A stretch of DNA of 64,000 nucleotides, taken from positions 10,701,813 to 10,765,812 of the forward strand of contig OX439136.1 of NCBI GenBank assembly GCA_949318235.1. Direction: 5' to 3'. Each line of letters opens with the position of its first letter. Position 1 is the stretch's first letter. The notes below the pieces were generated by a model that was not told where the DNA came from, searched no databases, and saw nothing but the letters and a program-made list of their open reading frames with translations. The position numbers and the translations under genes are program-made. This document shows, piece by piece, positions 43,001-51,892 of the stretch. The DNA is from Ecdyonurus torrentis (taxonomy: Eukaryota; Arthropoda; Insecta; Ephemeroptera; Heptageniidae).

Positions 43001-44154
43001 TGGTTATATAGACCCTTGCTGGTTTCCTCTTAACTTTCCTTATAATTTAAAAAAAATTATAATGTAATGAGGTTTTTGATAAAAGCATCTTTTATAATTT
43101 GTCTAGCATCTTTTTAACATAAGTCTCAGCTATTGTTTCTTAGACAATTCATTTACATATAGCTCTTATGGTTCACTGGGCTAATTATTGTGTATTTTGT
43201 TATGTTGCCAGCAAGGGTAATGGTGTAGAAGGTGAGGAAGCTCAAGCCATGCAAATCCTCAGCCACCTCTCTACAAGATTTTGTCTGCAACTCTGCAAGA
43301 CCTTACTCTCACACATCAACCAAAGTAAGTGCATAAATACAGTTATCTTTTAATGGGAGGGGTTAAAGGAACTGATATTTTGATCATCTATTGCAATGGA
43401 ATTTGTCATGTAAACCAGAAGTATTTGAAAAGTTTCTTTGGTTATCCCCAAATCTTGATTGTATTTGGAACAGTATTGTGATATCATTTAAGTATCACCA
43501 TGATAAGGGGAAAAAATAGTTTCTAATTTTAACCAAATCACCGTATTTTGTTATTTTCTGATTTAATAAAATGTACATGAAATTGGTAATTTTTCCTGCA
43601 TGAAAAGTATTTAAAAGAAAAAGACGAGAGATAAAAAACCAACAACTAATTTTTGTGTTGTATTTATAGAAAAAGTATACCCAGAATATGTAGAACTTCT
43701 AGCACAAGTAACTTCAATGCATGCCAACTCTCCACCACCACCACAAACATCAAGTTCTAGTAACGGAATAGTCCCTCCAACATCATCAGTAAGTCCTGAA
43801 CGTCTAATGGAAGGTGTACTTGAAAATCTATCGTCAAGTGGAGCTACATCATACATCACATTACATGATGTTGATACATCACAACAACAACAAGTAGGTA
43901 CAGAAGATTTAATATTTTCTTGTGGACATCAATATGACTCAGATAGTTTTCGTAGATCTGTATTACCTGAATTAGAATTAGGTTTATTAAGATTACACAG
44001 ACCATTACCTACAACTGCTAGGGTATTAAAAGGTTTATTTGGTGAAGGTCCGTCAGTTAAGTTAGCTTGTCCTTTATGTGTATTGCGTCATTTACAAGCG
44101 CAACAATCTGAAGATGTGTCAGAGACTACTAATAATACTGATTCTACCACTTGA
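19351..44154 (+). CDS. Propeller-like / alpha-solenoid / RCC1-repeat protein with RING-like C-terminus (Claret/GLO-4-like candidate)
   Basis: Complete 26-exon gene, 1808 residues. Exons: 19351-19490, 19753-19892, 21635-21948, 22372-22621, 23051-23235, 23843-24010, 24447-24766, 24969-25146, 25588-25796, 26563-26780, 27644-27771, 30063-30203, 31190-31327, 32450-32576, 33173-33297, 33515-33669, 34870-34966, 35495-35680, 36330-36794, 38194-38430, 39701-39889, 40689-40814, 40895-41380, 42531-42637, 43212-43324, 43670-44154. The total is 5427 nt and every phase fits. Domains: beta-propeller-like region about 1-500 (CFDPSGTWLLVAG, VIWWHNLDGQHVAILG); helical solenoid about 507-843; RCC1 repeats about 855-1310; helical region 1371-1660; C-terminal CGH and CPLC motifs. 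RCC1 propellers in Claret (Drosophila) and GLO-4 (worm) are linked to Rab32/38-type GTPases in pigment- or gut-granule biogenesis. Size and RCC1 content fit that group, but this is a judgement from memory; other RCC1 families remain possible. Confidence 0.85.
20121..20436. mobile_element. Family A foldback, copy 1 (intron 2 of the RCC1-repeat gene)
   Basis: 316 bp, palindromic end to end. Left tip TAAAGGCGTAGAACACCTTG, right tip CAAGGTGTTCTACGTCTTTA. The arms include CTAATATCCTAACATACC and GGTATGTTAGGATATTAG. The central loop is GC-richer (CCCGCGTGGACCAGG). TTAA sits at both edges. Confidence 0.88.
21405..21587. mobile_element. Family E foldback, copy 2 (intron 2 of the RCC1-repeat gene)
   Basis: Same element as 13145-13313: GTTGTTCCACTATATTGGCC at the left and CCAATAGAGCGGAACAAC at the right. 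A long G tract (about 21488-21507) has expanded in the loop. Confidence 0.72.
24304..24352. repeat. 49-bp poly(A) run in intron 6 of the RCC1-repeat gene
   Basis: Uninterrupted A, one of many such runs (others: T 27053-27095, T 54484-54520, T 63244-63287). No matching retrotransposon body or target duplication is seen beside it, so it is probably a simple repeat; its length is also prone to assembly error. Confidence 0.9.
24823..24905. mobile_element. Family A fragment (one arm only), intron 7 of the RCC1-repeat gene
   Basis: Begins TAAAGGTGTAAAACACCTTG and continues TTTAATATCCTAACAAACC, then ends near TTTTCTCCAC. The right arm is missing: a truncated copy about 60 bp before exon 8. Confidence 0.75.
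26082..26254. repeat. Foldback repeat in intron 9 of the RCC1-repeat gene
   Basis: TATCGATGTTTACCCGTCAA at the left pairs with CGACGGGTAAGCATCAATAT at the right; the inner arms are AACTACACTTTACAAATT and AATTTGTAAAGTGTAGTT. It sits between two fragments of family C (about 26020-26081 and 26265-26420). A related short copy is at 39181-39291. Confidence 0.75.
27822..28138. mobile_element. Family A foldback, copy 3 (intron 11 of the RCC1-repeat gene)
   Basis: Left tip TTAAAGATGTAGAACACC, right tip GGTGTTCTACGCCTTTAA; arms TATCCTAACATATCTAAATA and TATTTAGGTATGTTAGGATA. 317 bp, the same build as 20121-20436. Confidence 0.86.
28199..29669. mobile_element. Family B element (copy 2) split by another transposon
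   Basis: The outer arms pair: CCACGTTAGAAGTTTTATGG and GAGGTCTCACGTGGCACAGA on the left, TCTGTGCCACGTGAGAACTC and AAAACTTCTACTGTGGTAAG on the right. The foldback core was opened by the insertion listed at 28275-29457. A 12-bp direct repeat, AATATAAGAAAG, flanks the whole unit (28187-28198 and 29670-29681). Confidence 0.72.
28275..29457. mobile_element. Non-autonomous transposon nested in a family B element
   Basis: About 1.18 kb with ends TTGTAGTCCTAA and TTAGGACTACAA, followed inward by GGTGGGACG and CGTCCCACC. The interior contains GGGGGCCGCGCCCCCC (near 28349), a GC-rich patch at 28560-28680, and the palindromic GCGAGCGTAGCGAGC. A second CAGGTGGGACGG unit lies just inside the right end (about 29374). 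No transposase frame of useful length. Confidence 0.7.
29763..29963. repeat. Foldback repeat in intron 11 of the RCC1-repeat gene
   Basis: GATGCCTCCGCATTAAAAGC and GAGCATCTACACTTTCC at the left pair with GGAAAGTGTAGATGCTTGC and GCTTTTGACGCGAAGGTATC at the right. Several ACACTTTCC-type units are repeated inside the arms. Confidence 0.68.
30230..30555. mobile_element. Foldback element in intron 12 of the RCC1-repeat gene
   Basis: About 320 bp. Left arm AATCAAAGAAAGGGTAGGGG, ACCAACAAGTGCCTCACTGC, AAGTTTACTAAGACATTTTG; right arm CGTCTTAGTAAACTTG, GCAGTAAGGCGCTTGTTGGT, AAAATCAAAGAAAATATAGG when read inverted. The ACCAACAAGTGCC motif relates it to the ACCAGCAAGGGC families. Confidence 0.75.
31621..31940. 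mobile_element. MITE-like element, intron 13 of the RCC1-repeat gene
   Basis: Ends TTAAAGGCATAGACAACATG and ATGTTGTTTTATGTGTTCTA TGCCTTTAA. The tips resemble family A (TAAAGGCGTAGAACACC), but the interior differs and is not strongly palindromic. Confidence 0.6.
32905..33105. mobile_element. Family F element (copy 1), intron 14 of the RCC1-repeat gene
   Basis: Contains CTAGCAAGATTTTCACC and TGTCCTTGCTGG, then ends near ACCACAGTGGTTCACTTTCC. It is an inverted relative of 42720-43045 and of 37440-37640; short open frames in the copies translate alike for that reason only. Confidence 0.6.
33774..34559. repeat. 786-bp long inverted repeat with TC/GA core, intron 16 of the RCC1-repeat gene
   Basis: The left arm starts TACAGTTTCGATCAAATGAA; the right arm ends TTCATTTGATCGAAACTGTA. 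The arms stay close to identical through TTTACCGCGTTAAATTT, CACAAGAAGTCACCTGTGAT and GCTTGCTTGCTTGCTCATTC. The left arm then holds about 75 bp of (TC)n (34021-34095); the right arm has only a short GA tract (34303-34315). Confidence 0.85.
35073..35420. repeat. Foldback-ended repeat, intron 17 of the RCC1-repeat gene
   Basis: Ends GTTGTAGAGGAAAATATGTG and CACATATTTTCTGGTACAAC. The inner units GCAAAATGTGTATCTTATTT and TTTTTTGTC echo the modular hairpin at 46351-46632, so the two may be related. Confidence 0.55.
36093..36274. repeat. MITE-like element just before exon 19 of the RCC1-repeat gene
   Basis: Ends CTGGCTGCGCC and GGCGCAGCCAG, 182 bp, about 55 bp from the exon 19 acceptor. The interior has repeated GCAAGTA.. 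units and no ORF. Confidence 0.55.
37025..37390. mobile_element. Diverged family A relative, intron 19 of the RCC1-repeat gene
   Basis: Keeps family A landmarks (GGCCGGACTCATTGATTT, TGTGACGTCAGAGCC, then GAGTCTGACCTAATCAATAT) and ends TTCTATGCATTTAAGG, but the tips are degraded. Confidence 0.55.
37440..38150. mobile_element. Family F fragment plus family C copy 1, intron 19 of the RCC1-repeat gene
   Basis: 37440-37640 begins ATCAGCAAGGGCATTACCAT (family F). 37650-38150 is family C: left arm AAAATAGTTGGTAGAGATTA ... CATCTCACGTTCTCACACTA, right arm ATTAGAGAATTTTCGCGTTT ... AACTATTTTCTAAATATTTT, tip CTAACCGCGATGGTTTTTTC. Its centre holds about 140 bp of unrelated GC-richer sequence (37915-38030) instead of the second inner arm. 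Confidence 0.78.
38465..38609. repeat. Foldback repeat, intron 20 of the RCC1-repeat gene
   Basis: CATATCAAGTCTTCCGGATA and AATGTCGTTGTAGAG at the left pair with CTCTACAACGACATT and TATCCGGAAGAACTGATATG at the right; it lies 35 bp from the exon 20 donor. Confidence 0.75.
39181..39291. repeat. Short foldback, intron 20 of the RCC1-repeat gene
   Basis: ATTGATGCTTCCTCGTCAA at the left and GGGGAAGCATCAATAT at the right, related to 26082-26254. Family C fragments follow at about 39345-39545. Confidence 0.55.
40373..40513. repeat. Foldback repeat, intron 21 of the RCC1-repeat gene
   Basis: TCCTGGTCACCGCAAAAGGC and CTCATCTCCAGTGATCAGCA pair with TGCTGATCACTGGAGATGAG and GCCTTTGGCCATGACCAGGA. 141 bp, nearly perfect arms, non-coding. 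Confidence 0.82.
41780..42340. mobile_element. Family C copy 2: near-perfect 0.56-kb palindrome, intron 23 of the RCC1-repeat gene
   Basis: Left tip AAACCATCGCGGTTAGTATT. The arms run from about 41804 (TAATAAGTT, AAAATAGTTGGTAGAGATTA) to a centre near 42065 (CTTACTTACTTAAGTAAGTA) and back to about 42333. I see only scattered differences between arms of some 260 bp. The right tip lacks the AACCGCGATGG motif. Confidence 0.9.
42720..43045. mobile_element. Family F element (copy 2), intron 24 of the RCC1-repeat gene
   Basis: Left end GGAAAAGAAACCATCCTGGT; subterminal ACCATCAAGGGCATTAC; right end CCCTTGCTGGTTTCCTCTTA. Inner segment CCAATAGTTTGGTGAAAACC is shared, inverted, with 32985-33005. Confidence 0.68.
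43670..44154 (+). other. RING-like C-terminal end of the RCC1-repeat protein (exon 26)
   Basis: After a Pro/Ser-rich linker the last exon reads FSCGHQYDSDSFRRSVL and, about 50 residues later, KLACPLCVLRHL: a C-x-H pair (Cys about 1732) and a CPxC pair (1781, 1784), spaced as in the C-terminal zinc-binding ends of several Vps/HOPS-type proteins. Only these ligands are visible, so a full cross-brace RING is not proven. The stop TGA is at 44152-44154. Confidence 0.5.
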
Positions 44155-44434
44155 CTGAATTAATTATCTCATGACATTTTTTTTTATGTGTATACCTCTA
44201 GCTATAAGGTAGCTTTCACAATGGTCGTAAGATTCTATGGTAAATCAATGTATTTGTATTGTTGTAACAATGAAGTATCGTTGATATTCACTGTAGAGCC
44301 TTATATCCACTGTAAGAGGTACTTAAAATGTAAGGTATAAGATGTAAGTAGAAGTTTATGATATCAGTGTATTGTGAATGTAAAATAATGATTCAGGTTT
44401 GGCTTGTTTTCTAATAGAAATCTGGGAAAATATT

Positions 44435-44440
44435 AATAAA
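44435..44440 (+). terminator. Candidate poly(A) signal of the RCC1-repeat gene
   Basis: AATAAA lies 281 bp after the stop codon, just before a foldback repeat begins. In DNA this AT-rich the motif is common by chance, so it is a candidate only. Confidence 0.35.
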
Positions 44441-44469
44441 AAATAAAATTATCTTCATTAATTGAAGGA

Positions 44470-44705
44470 AAAAAAAAACACCGTGGTTAGGATCAATAAT
44501 AAAGAAAAGGATAGAGTAACCAGCAAGGGCTTTACCACAGTAGAAGTTCTATAGAGAGGTTGAGGTCTCGCGTGGCACAGTATTTTGTTATACAAAAGTT
44601 TATTTTATAACAAAATACTGTGCCACATGTGACCTTGACCTCTCCATAGAACTTCTACTGCGATAAGGCCCTTGTTGACAATTCTATCCTTTTCTTAATA
44701 ACCTG
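44470..44705. mobile_element. Family B foldback, copy 3
   Basis: Left tip GGAAAAAAAAACACCGTGGT, then ACCAGCAAGGGCTTTACCAC, AGTAGAAGTTCTATAGAGAG and CGCGTGGCACAGTATTTTGT; the right arm mirrors these (ACAAAATACTGTGCCACATG, CATAGAACTTCTACTGCGAT). It lies just after the candidate poly(A) signal. Confidence 0.85.
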
Positions 44706-45821
44706 CATCAAATAGAAATTCAAATTTTAAATATAATTTTTGTAATTTTACTACTTCTATTTTGTTTTAGAATGCTGAAAACAAAAGTTTTGAAATTTGC
44801 ATACAATTTTGCTAAAATATACAAATTATTCTACACATAAAAAAGCAATTATATTCATCCATACATAACAACTCAAAAAGTGCATTTGGTTACCTTTGGG
44901 TCAAAGTACCAAAAATGCAAAGATTTTAATTCTAGATTATATATATATATATATTATTTCATCAGCTGATAACCATATCCTTTCCGATTGAATTATATTC
45001 AATAATAAATATACTGATATTATTCTCCTTTATGTCATATACCTTATGTAAAACTAGAAATGTTATCATTTTGATGTACAAGCTGTGATGTATATTAGGC
45101 AGCTTCAAAAGGAAGAAAAAGTCTCAAAAATTGGCACAAAATTTCACTCTGATTAGATGTAGAAATCCATATGTACAATTATTCATAGTTGCCATTGAAT
45201 TCAAGCTTATCTTTAGCTTTCTTTTAGAAAATAATAATGTAAAATTTAGTGGATTTTAAGTCAGAAAAAAAAATAATAAAAGGGGATTTTCTTACAGAAA
45301 TGAAAAGAAAAAGAAGAAAGTAAATTTGTTGTTTACATTAATATGAAATTAAATATAAAGAAAATAAAGTTTGAAACTTTCCTACAGCAAAATAAGTATA
45401 TGTTAGAGTATTGTTTCAATTTACTATATTATTTTTCAAATTAAGTACTGTACTGTAAATGATTTACTTATTTTTTTAAAAATGTTACCAGTGTTGCATA
45501 ATTAATATTAATGATCATTAAATCATTACTAGAGGTTGGATTAGTTAGTTAAAGAGATCATATTTTATCAAACTTAGGGGGACACTTTTAGGCTAGTTAT
45601 GCACACTTTTGAGGGCATAATCAACCCAAAAAGTGATCAAAGAGGGGTGTAACTGACCTTCAAAGGGGCCAGTCAGCATTTGCCGACTTAATCTTATAGC
45701 CAATTAGAACGTGTTGTTAAATTTTTTTTTTGCCATACTTGTGGAATTATAAAAAAATAATGATAAAATATTTCATGTTTTTTTCCCGCCTTCATATAAT
45801 TAAGGAATAAATTAAAATATA

Positions 45822-46009
45822 TATATCGAGGGCTACGCGGCATTTCAGTACTTGTGCAATCTCCGCGGGTGCAATTTTGGCACTTGTGCAATCTACGCCA
45901 CGCCTTCTAATGGCACATCTGTACAGGCTAAGCGTAAGAATGCACATGTGCCAAAAATGCACCCGCGGAGATTGCACTAGTACCAAAATGCCGCGTAGCC
46001 CTCGATATA
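45822..46009. repeat. 188-bp GC-rich foldback
   Basis: TATATCGAGGGCTACGCGGC at the left, GCCGCGTAGCCCTCGATATA at the right; the inner arms CTCCGCGGGTGCA and TGCACCCGCGGAG. Two tandem TTGTGCAATCT units lie in the left arm. It stands out against AT-rich flanks. Confidence 0.85.
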
Positions 46010-46350
46010 AAAGTCACCATTAAAGTCTCCATTAGTCATTGGTGGGTTGCATGGGATGTTAGAAAGTCTTCATAAGGATGCCTTGATGTAATCCATATGA
46101 GTGCTCAGGTACAAAATGCACTACATGTCCCTCCTCCTCCGTTGCCTAGTTTTGTATTTTAGAGCTCTACACATAGACAAAAAGAAATATTCAATGATCA
46201 TACCAGAGCTCATTTTCAGCACAATTTGTTCAATACAACATAATTTATACCATACTGCATAATACCTGTATTATAAAGCATAAATATTATGTTACACAGC
46301 ATAATTATTTATGTTATAATTATAAGCATCATTTATCCTATAAATTGATG

Positions 46351-46632
46351 GTGTTGCGATCAATATGACTGTGTAACTCGTATTTTGTCAAGCAAAGCAA
46401 AATGTGTAAGTCGTTTTTTGTCACGCTAAGCAATATGTGTATCTCGTTTTTTGTCACGCGAAGCAATATGTGTAAGTCGAGCGCCATCTCCATTACGTTC
46501 GGGAATGACTTACACATTTGGCTTAGCTTGACAAAAAATGAGATACACATATTGCTTAGCGTGACAAAAAATGACTTACACATTTTGCTTTGCCTGACAA
46601 AATACGAGTTATACATATTATTGTTTGCAACA
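46351..46632. repeat. Modular hairpin: tandem units inside an inverted repeat
   Basis: Each arm holds three variants of a unit built as GCAAATGTGTAA/TCTCG plus TTTTTTGTCACGC: AGCAAAATGTGTAAGTCG, AGCAATATGTGTATCTCG and AGCAATATGTGTAAGTCG on the left, their complements on the right. The loop, about 20 bp around CGCCATCTCCATTACG, is unique. Confidence 0.85.
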
Positions 46633-47330
46633 ACATCGAAATGCAGAATAAATTATGTTTTTTTATTCTTGACGTGTAAATAGCATTTTATTAAATATGG
46701 GAAAGTTTTAAACAAATATTCTGTTTATAAGGTTCATTTAAAAAAAGATCTAGTCATTGATATTTCAATATTATGAAATAATTTTTTTTTTTTGTTACAT
46801 TACATCTCAGGAAATGTTATAGAAATATAAAAACCAATTTTTGTCAACCCATTGTGTTCAAATTTTTAGTTCATTATACATCCACTTAATTATTAATAGT
46901 ATTAATTAATCAAACTTATTAATATAATTTATTACAATCAAAATGCTTTTATATAAATTGTACATATGGATGGCACTATAATTATACTGTATATTATACA
47001 ATTGAATATTGTGCTAACACAAAAATGATAATAGATTTTTTTTAAAGTGTTTTATAAAATTGTTTTGTATTGAGTATTTTTGCCAATCAATAATTATCAA
47101 ATTTATTGGAAAAGAAGAAGCGAGCCCATGTTTACATTTTTTTTTTTTTTTTTTTTTTTAAATTTATTATTTCCCTATATATTTTTTAGAAAACTACATA
47201 CTGCTTTGTGACGCCAGAAATATTTGAATGAGCCACACTTTATGTGTTTTAAACGAGTAAAAAAATGTTAAATTTTTTATCACTGTTAACCTCTATTATT
47301 GCTTATTACTTTTACTTAAATTTTATGGGT

Positions 47331-47365
<35 letters not shown>

Positions 47366-48249
47366 ATTAAAATATTCTTAAAGACCTAATTTTTTCCTAA
47401 GGATTTATTATCGATTACAACCAAATTAATAATATAATTATGTTGAACATATACTGTTGTTTTTCCCTTTTGCTTTTATTTCTAAAAAGAAAAAAATATA
47501 TATTAACATGGAATTTACTAATAAAAATTTATTTATTCCCTGATGGCTCAAATTCACATACAATTCAATTCTAAAGAAAACACTATATTATGTATAGCAC
47601 AAAACAAAACAAAAAAAGCTTGAAAAAAAAAAAGTGGCCCGATCACTTAATTAAGTGTGTGATAAATATAAAAAAGCGCAGTGTTTGATGTTTAAAATAA
47701 TAATTAAAATAATAAAGGCCTAGTAATCGCTTCTTATTGTTAGATTTATAAATTGTTATTTATAGTAGTTTTTACATATTTGTAAATATATTTGCAATAT
47801 TTGCTCCTTTATGTTTCTTGAACAGATAAAAATGTATAATAATATATAGTTGCTAAAATGGTAGAGAATTTTGATTTTATATGTGTGGGTCTATATTAAA
47901 GATAGTACTTGTCACATAATATGATAATAATTATATTATAATACCTATAGTCAATCACAATATATATATTACAAAATAAAAAACAACAACATTATATTAT
48001 ATATACCTATAGACCATAATGTTAAATGATAATAAATAAATAATGTTTTTCATAGATTTCCAATTTAATAAGATAATACAGAAAAATCTTTGATTTTTTT
48101 GAAAATTGTGACATTATATAGAAACAAACCAAATATTTTATAATGGGGAAGAAAAATTGATTAACTGATTTTACCAGGTGCTTTTCATTTTTTCATAACA
48201 TTATTTAACTTCAAAAACTTGTCTTTTGGTGCTTTAAAAATATAGATAC

Positions 48250-48565
48250 TGTATAGGGTGTATGCGCATGATGTCATATTAAATGTGCTTTGATGCCATT
48301 ATTGAGCATGGAATAACGTTGCTTAGCATACTACAATTTTTTTTTTTTTTTTTTTTTTTTTGAATAAGTCATTTTTTGGACATTATTATTTTTTTCACAT
48401 ACCTTAAAAACCTGATTCAACTTGTTAATAGCATCAGTTCTCTGAAATATATTGGTAAGTATTTTTAAACTGGCAAAATATGTAATTTTCCTATACCGGC
48501 CCATATTATTTAGTCTGCACCTATGGCGTTGACTTTAGCATGAATGCAACTACCCTATATATGCT
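48250..48565. repeat. Dispersed repeat, inverted copy of 8804-9130
   Basis: GGGTGTATGCGCATGATGTC at one end and ATGGCGTTGACTTTAGCATG at the other match the 8.8-9.1 kb repeat in opposite orientation. A further shared stretch, AACTATGGTTATT, follows both copies (9264 and 48637). Confidence 0.6.
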
Positions 48566-51545
48566 TACCATGTAGAGCCGGGTTGATGGTACTGTTGTTC
48601 ATAAACCCTATTTTCTGCTACAAAAATGACGATCAACTATGGTTATTCCTTATTCACATATAATGCTTTTTTTTTTCTTTTTCTTTTTTTTTTTTTTTTA
48701 AGAAAACGGGGTTAACGAACAATAACTTTTGAGGGTAGTTGTCACCTGGACCCTTGCTATAAATATGCACTGTTTCTTGCCTATTGTTTTTCACTTGAAA
48801 AAAAGGAAGAAACAAAAATTTCACGGACACTTTACCATATGGATTACCCTCCTTCCTTTAGTGGTAAACTCAATGTTGTTTTCTTGGTCTAAAATTGTAA
48901 ATCTCTTGTAAAAGAAATGACGTTAAAGCAGTTGTAAAGCTAATTGATTTTTTAAAACTTTAATTGAATTACATTTTAAATTATTTCAAATTATTATACT
49001 GAAAAGGGAACAAAAAAATTTGGCAAACTAAAATAATGCAAAATAAAAATAAAAAAAAAGGGACCAGATTGGAGATTTACTACATTAAAAATTAATTAAA
49101 TAAAATTGTAAATTAAATCGGAAATCTATTATAATTAATATATAAAACAAATAAATATACATTAAACTAAAACCCAAATATACGAAATAATATTTTGAAA
49201 TTTACAAAAACAAATTTGATACTAAACAAATAATTAATAAATAAAAATTGTAATAACTAAATTTTCAGACTGTAAAAATATTTTCTATATTATAACCACA
49301 TCAAAGACAATGAAAAAAAAATAATAAACAAGAAAGAAGATATTATTTCTTATTATAACTATATTATACTGCTTGCACATTTTTATTGCACAACTTTGAA
49401 ATACTCTATATAATATTATTGCCTACTTGTGGCCTAATCTTATATTAATTCTTATATATAAAAGTAACAAAATAAATTCCCTCTATAATCTATAAATTAC
49501 TAACTCTTCTACCTCCTCCTATATTGATTTTTTTTTTACCATGCATTTGTGACTGTTTTAAAATTGCAGATTTTTTTTTTTTTTTTTTTTTTTTTTACTT
49601 GTAAACAATGACTTAAACCACAGATAATTTATGCTGCACAATTATATGTCCAATATGTCCAATTATATAGGACAATTTATGTCCTATTACACAAATTATC
49701 TTTATTTTGAATATAAATAATTCTGCTGTACTAACATTTTTTTTTTCTGCTGTGCAGCATATTTATTATTCAATGTAGCATAAATTTTGTTGTTATAAAT
49801 CAATTTGGATGAAATCAGGCTAGTAATTATTATGTATGTAATTTTTGTACGTGAGGGGTTCGTTGAATATGAAAATTATAGCGTAATATAAATTAACGTA
49901 GAAGGTGATCGACTTGGACTGGAAATCGTTAAAAGAGGAACTATATTTTTACAATAATACTTCATAGATTCTTTATTTTCAGCAATATAAACACTATAAT
50001 TTTCAAATGAAATTGAGTAAATTTAAAAAATGCTCCGAAAAAAGTTTTAATAATATTTTTAATTTTAAAAAAGTTTCTAATTTGACTAAAATTTAATGCT
50101 AAAATTTGAATTTCCATATTTGCATGTAATCTTTAAAGTGGATTAACTTAAATATTTGATCGTGTTTTCACATGTTTGACGTAGCTAAACTTTTAAGTAA
50201 CATTTCATCTTTACTTTGTGTTAATATTATAATTCACAACCGTCTAGTTTGCGAGATATCAGTCGGTCACCTACTACCTTAATTGAATTCTCTTTACTAC
50301 ATTGGCAATAAATTAAAAAAAAAATAAATAAAATAAATAAATAGGAACAATACAGGCATAAAAAGATTGCGTATCTATGTAACATTGGATTTTAATATTA
50401 TTATATTATTAATATTTACTAAATAAATTGAATAAAAATAATACTATTTATACTATGAATTAGCATATAAAATAAAGACAAAGTGAACTCATTATACTTT
50501 ATATTAATGCCAAATAGAAAGAAATAAATAAAAATAGTTAATTTCATTAATAATTATAAATTGATATTAGAATTCAAAATAATAACTTGATTTTAATTCA
50601 AAAAACAAATTGAAAAGCGATAAAAAAAAATCTGCAATTTCTAATAGTCAACTATTAATAATGCCTAATTAAATCTCTGACTCCAAAAAATTAGACCCCT
50701 GGTGCAATAAACATCTTGCTTTCTTTTCTTTAATTTGTTAATATATAATTATATATTACTGAACTGTAAAAAGAGCGATGTTTTATTTAGTTCATAAATC
50801 TAGTCACACAAAAAAAGATCTCGTTTTAAATTTCGCAGTTGGTGCCAATCCACAATCAAATTGACAACTGATTTTTTTTTTTTAATTATTATATAGTTTT
50901 TTTTTTTTTTTAATTATTATATAGTTTTTTTTTTTTTTTAATGATTTTATACGTTATATTGATGTAATTCTGTAGCAGCAAATTCTTGTTTAAATTAGTT
51001 AAATTTGATGAATATTTTTACTGTTATTTTTTACTGGTTAGGAAATCTGATTTATCTGTTGCAAAAATAGCCATTTTTATTGTTAGTACGTAAAAATATA
51101 TGAATTTTTATATAAAAAAAAAACAAAATGTTAAATTTGGTGATCTTGATTCATTCACTAAGCTAGTAGTAAAATAAACTGATTTCATATGTTATGCTCT
51201 AAATTTTGTATGCTTTGAATTTTTTTCATTTTTTTTTTAGGCTATTTAAACATTAAATTTGTTCTTTTTTTATTATGATTTTTCAAAATCTAAAAACTGA
51301 AAAGTGATTGCAACCTTGTAATTATTGACAAGGGATTGTAAAGGAAATGCATTGAAGTTAAAATTGTTCATTGCGTTTATTGTTTTTTTTTTAACGTAGA
51401 ATGTAATTTAAATAGTTTGTTTGAAACGTAATGTAAAAATAAACTATATAAGTAATTTTGTAAATGATGGATTGAAGAAAATACCACAGCTTTTGAATTC
51501 CTGGTATTTTAACAAATAATGAAAAAACAAAGTACATTTTATTTA

Positions 51546-51857
51546 CAGGCGTAGAACACCTTGAACAAAAAAGTTGTGTAATATCCTAACAAACCTGAAA
51601 ATCAACGTTGATTTCGCCGGAGTCATAGATTTCTAATTTATTTTCCATTCACAAAATGCCACTGGCGGTCACTGACGTCACAGATCACCCGGTTTACGCG
51701 CGAGTAAAACAAGCGAGCTGTAACGTCAGTGACCGCCAGTGGCATTTTGTGAATGGAAAATAAATTAGAAATCAATGACTTCGGCCAAATCAACGTTGAT
51801 TTTTAGGTTTGTTAGGATATTACACAACTTTTTTGTTCAAGATGTTCTATGCCTTTA
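51546..51857. mobile_element. Family A foldback, copy 4
   Basis: 312 bp, near-perfect arms: GGCGTAGAACACCTTGAACA against TGTTCAAGATGTTCTATGCC, and GTCACTGACGTCACAGATCA around the centre. It is the only full family A copy outside the RCC1-repeat gene. Confidence 0.87.
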
Positions 51858-51892
51858 CTGTAATCTCTATATACAAAAGTCAGAATTATTAT

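Noticed and set aside
46338..46683. Two overlapping opposite-strand frames with repeated KMCKSFFVTLSN-like units
   Set aside because: By-product of the modular inverted repeat at 46351-46632.
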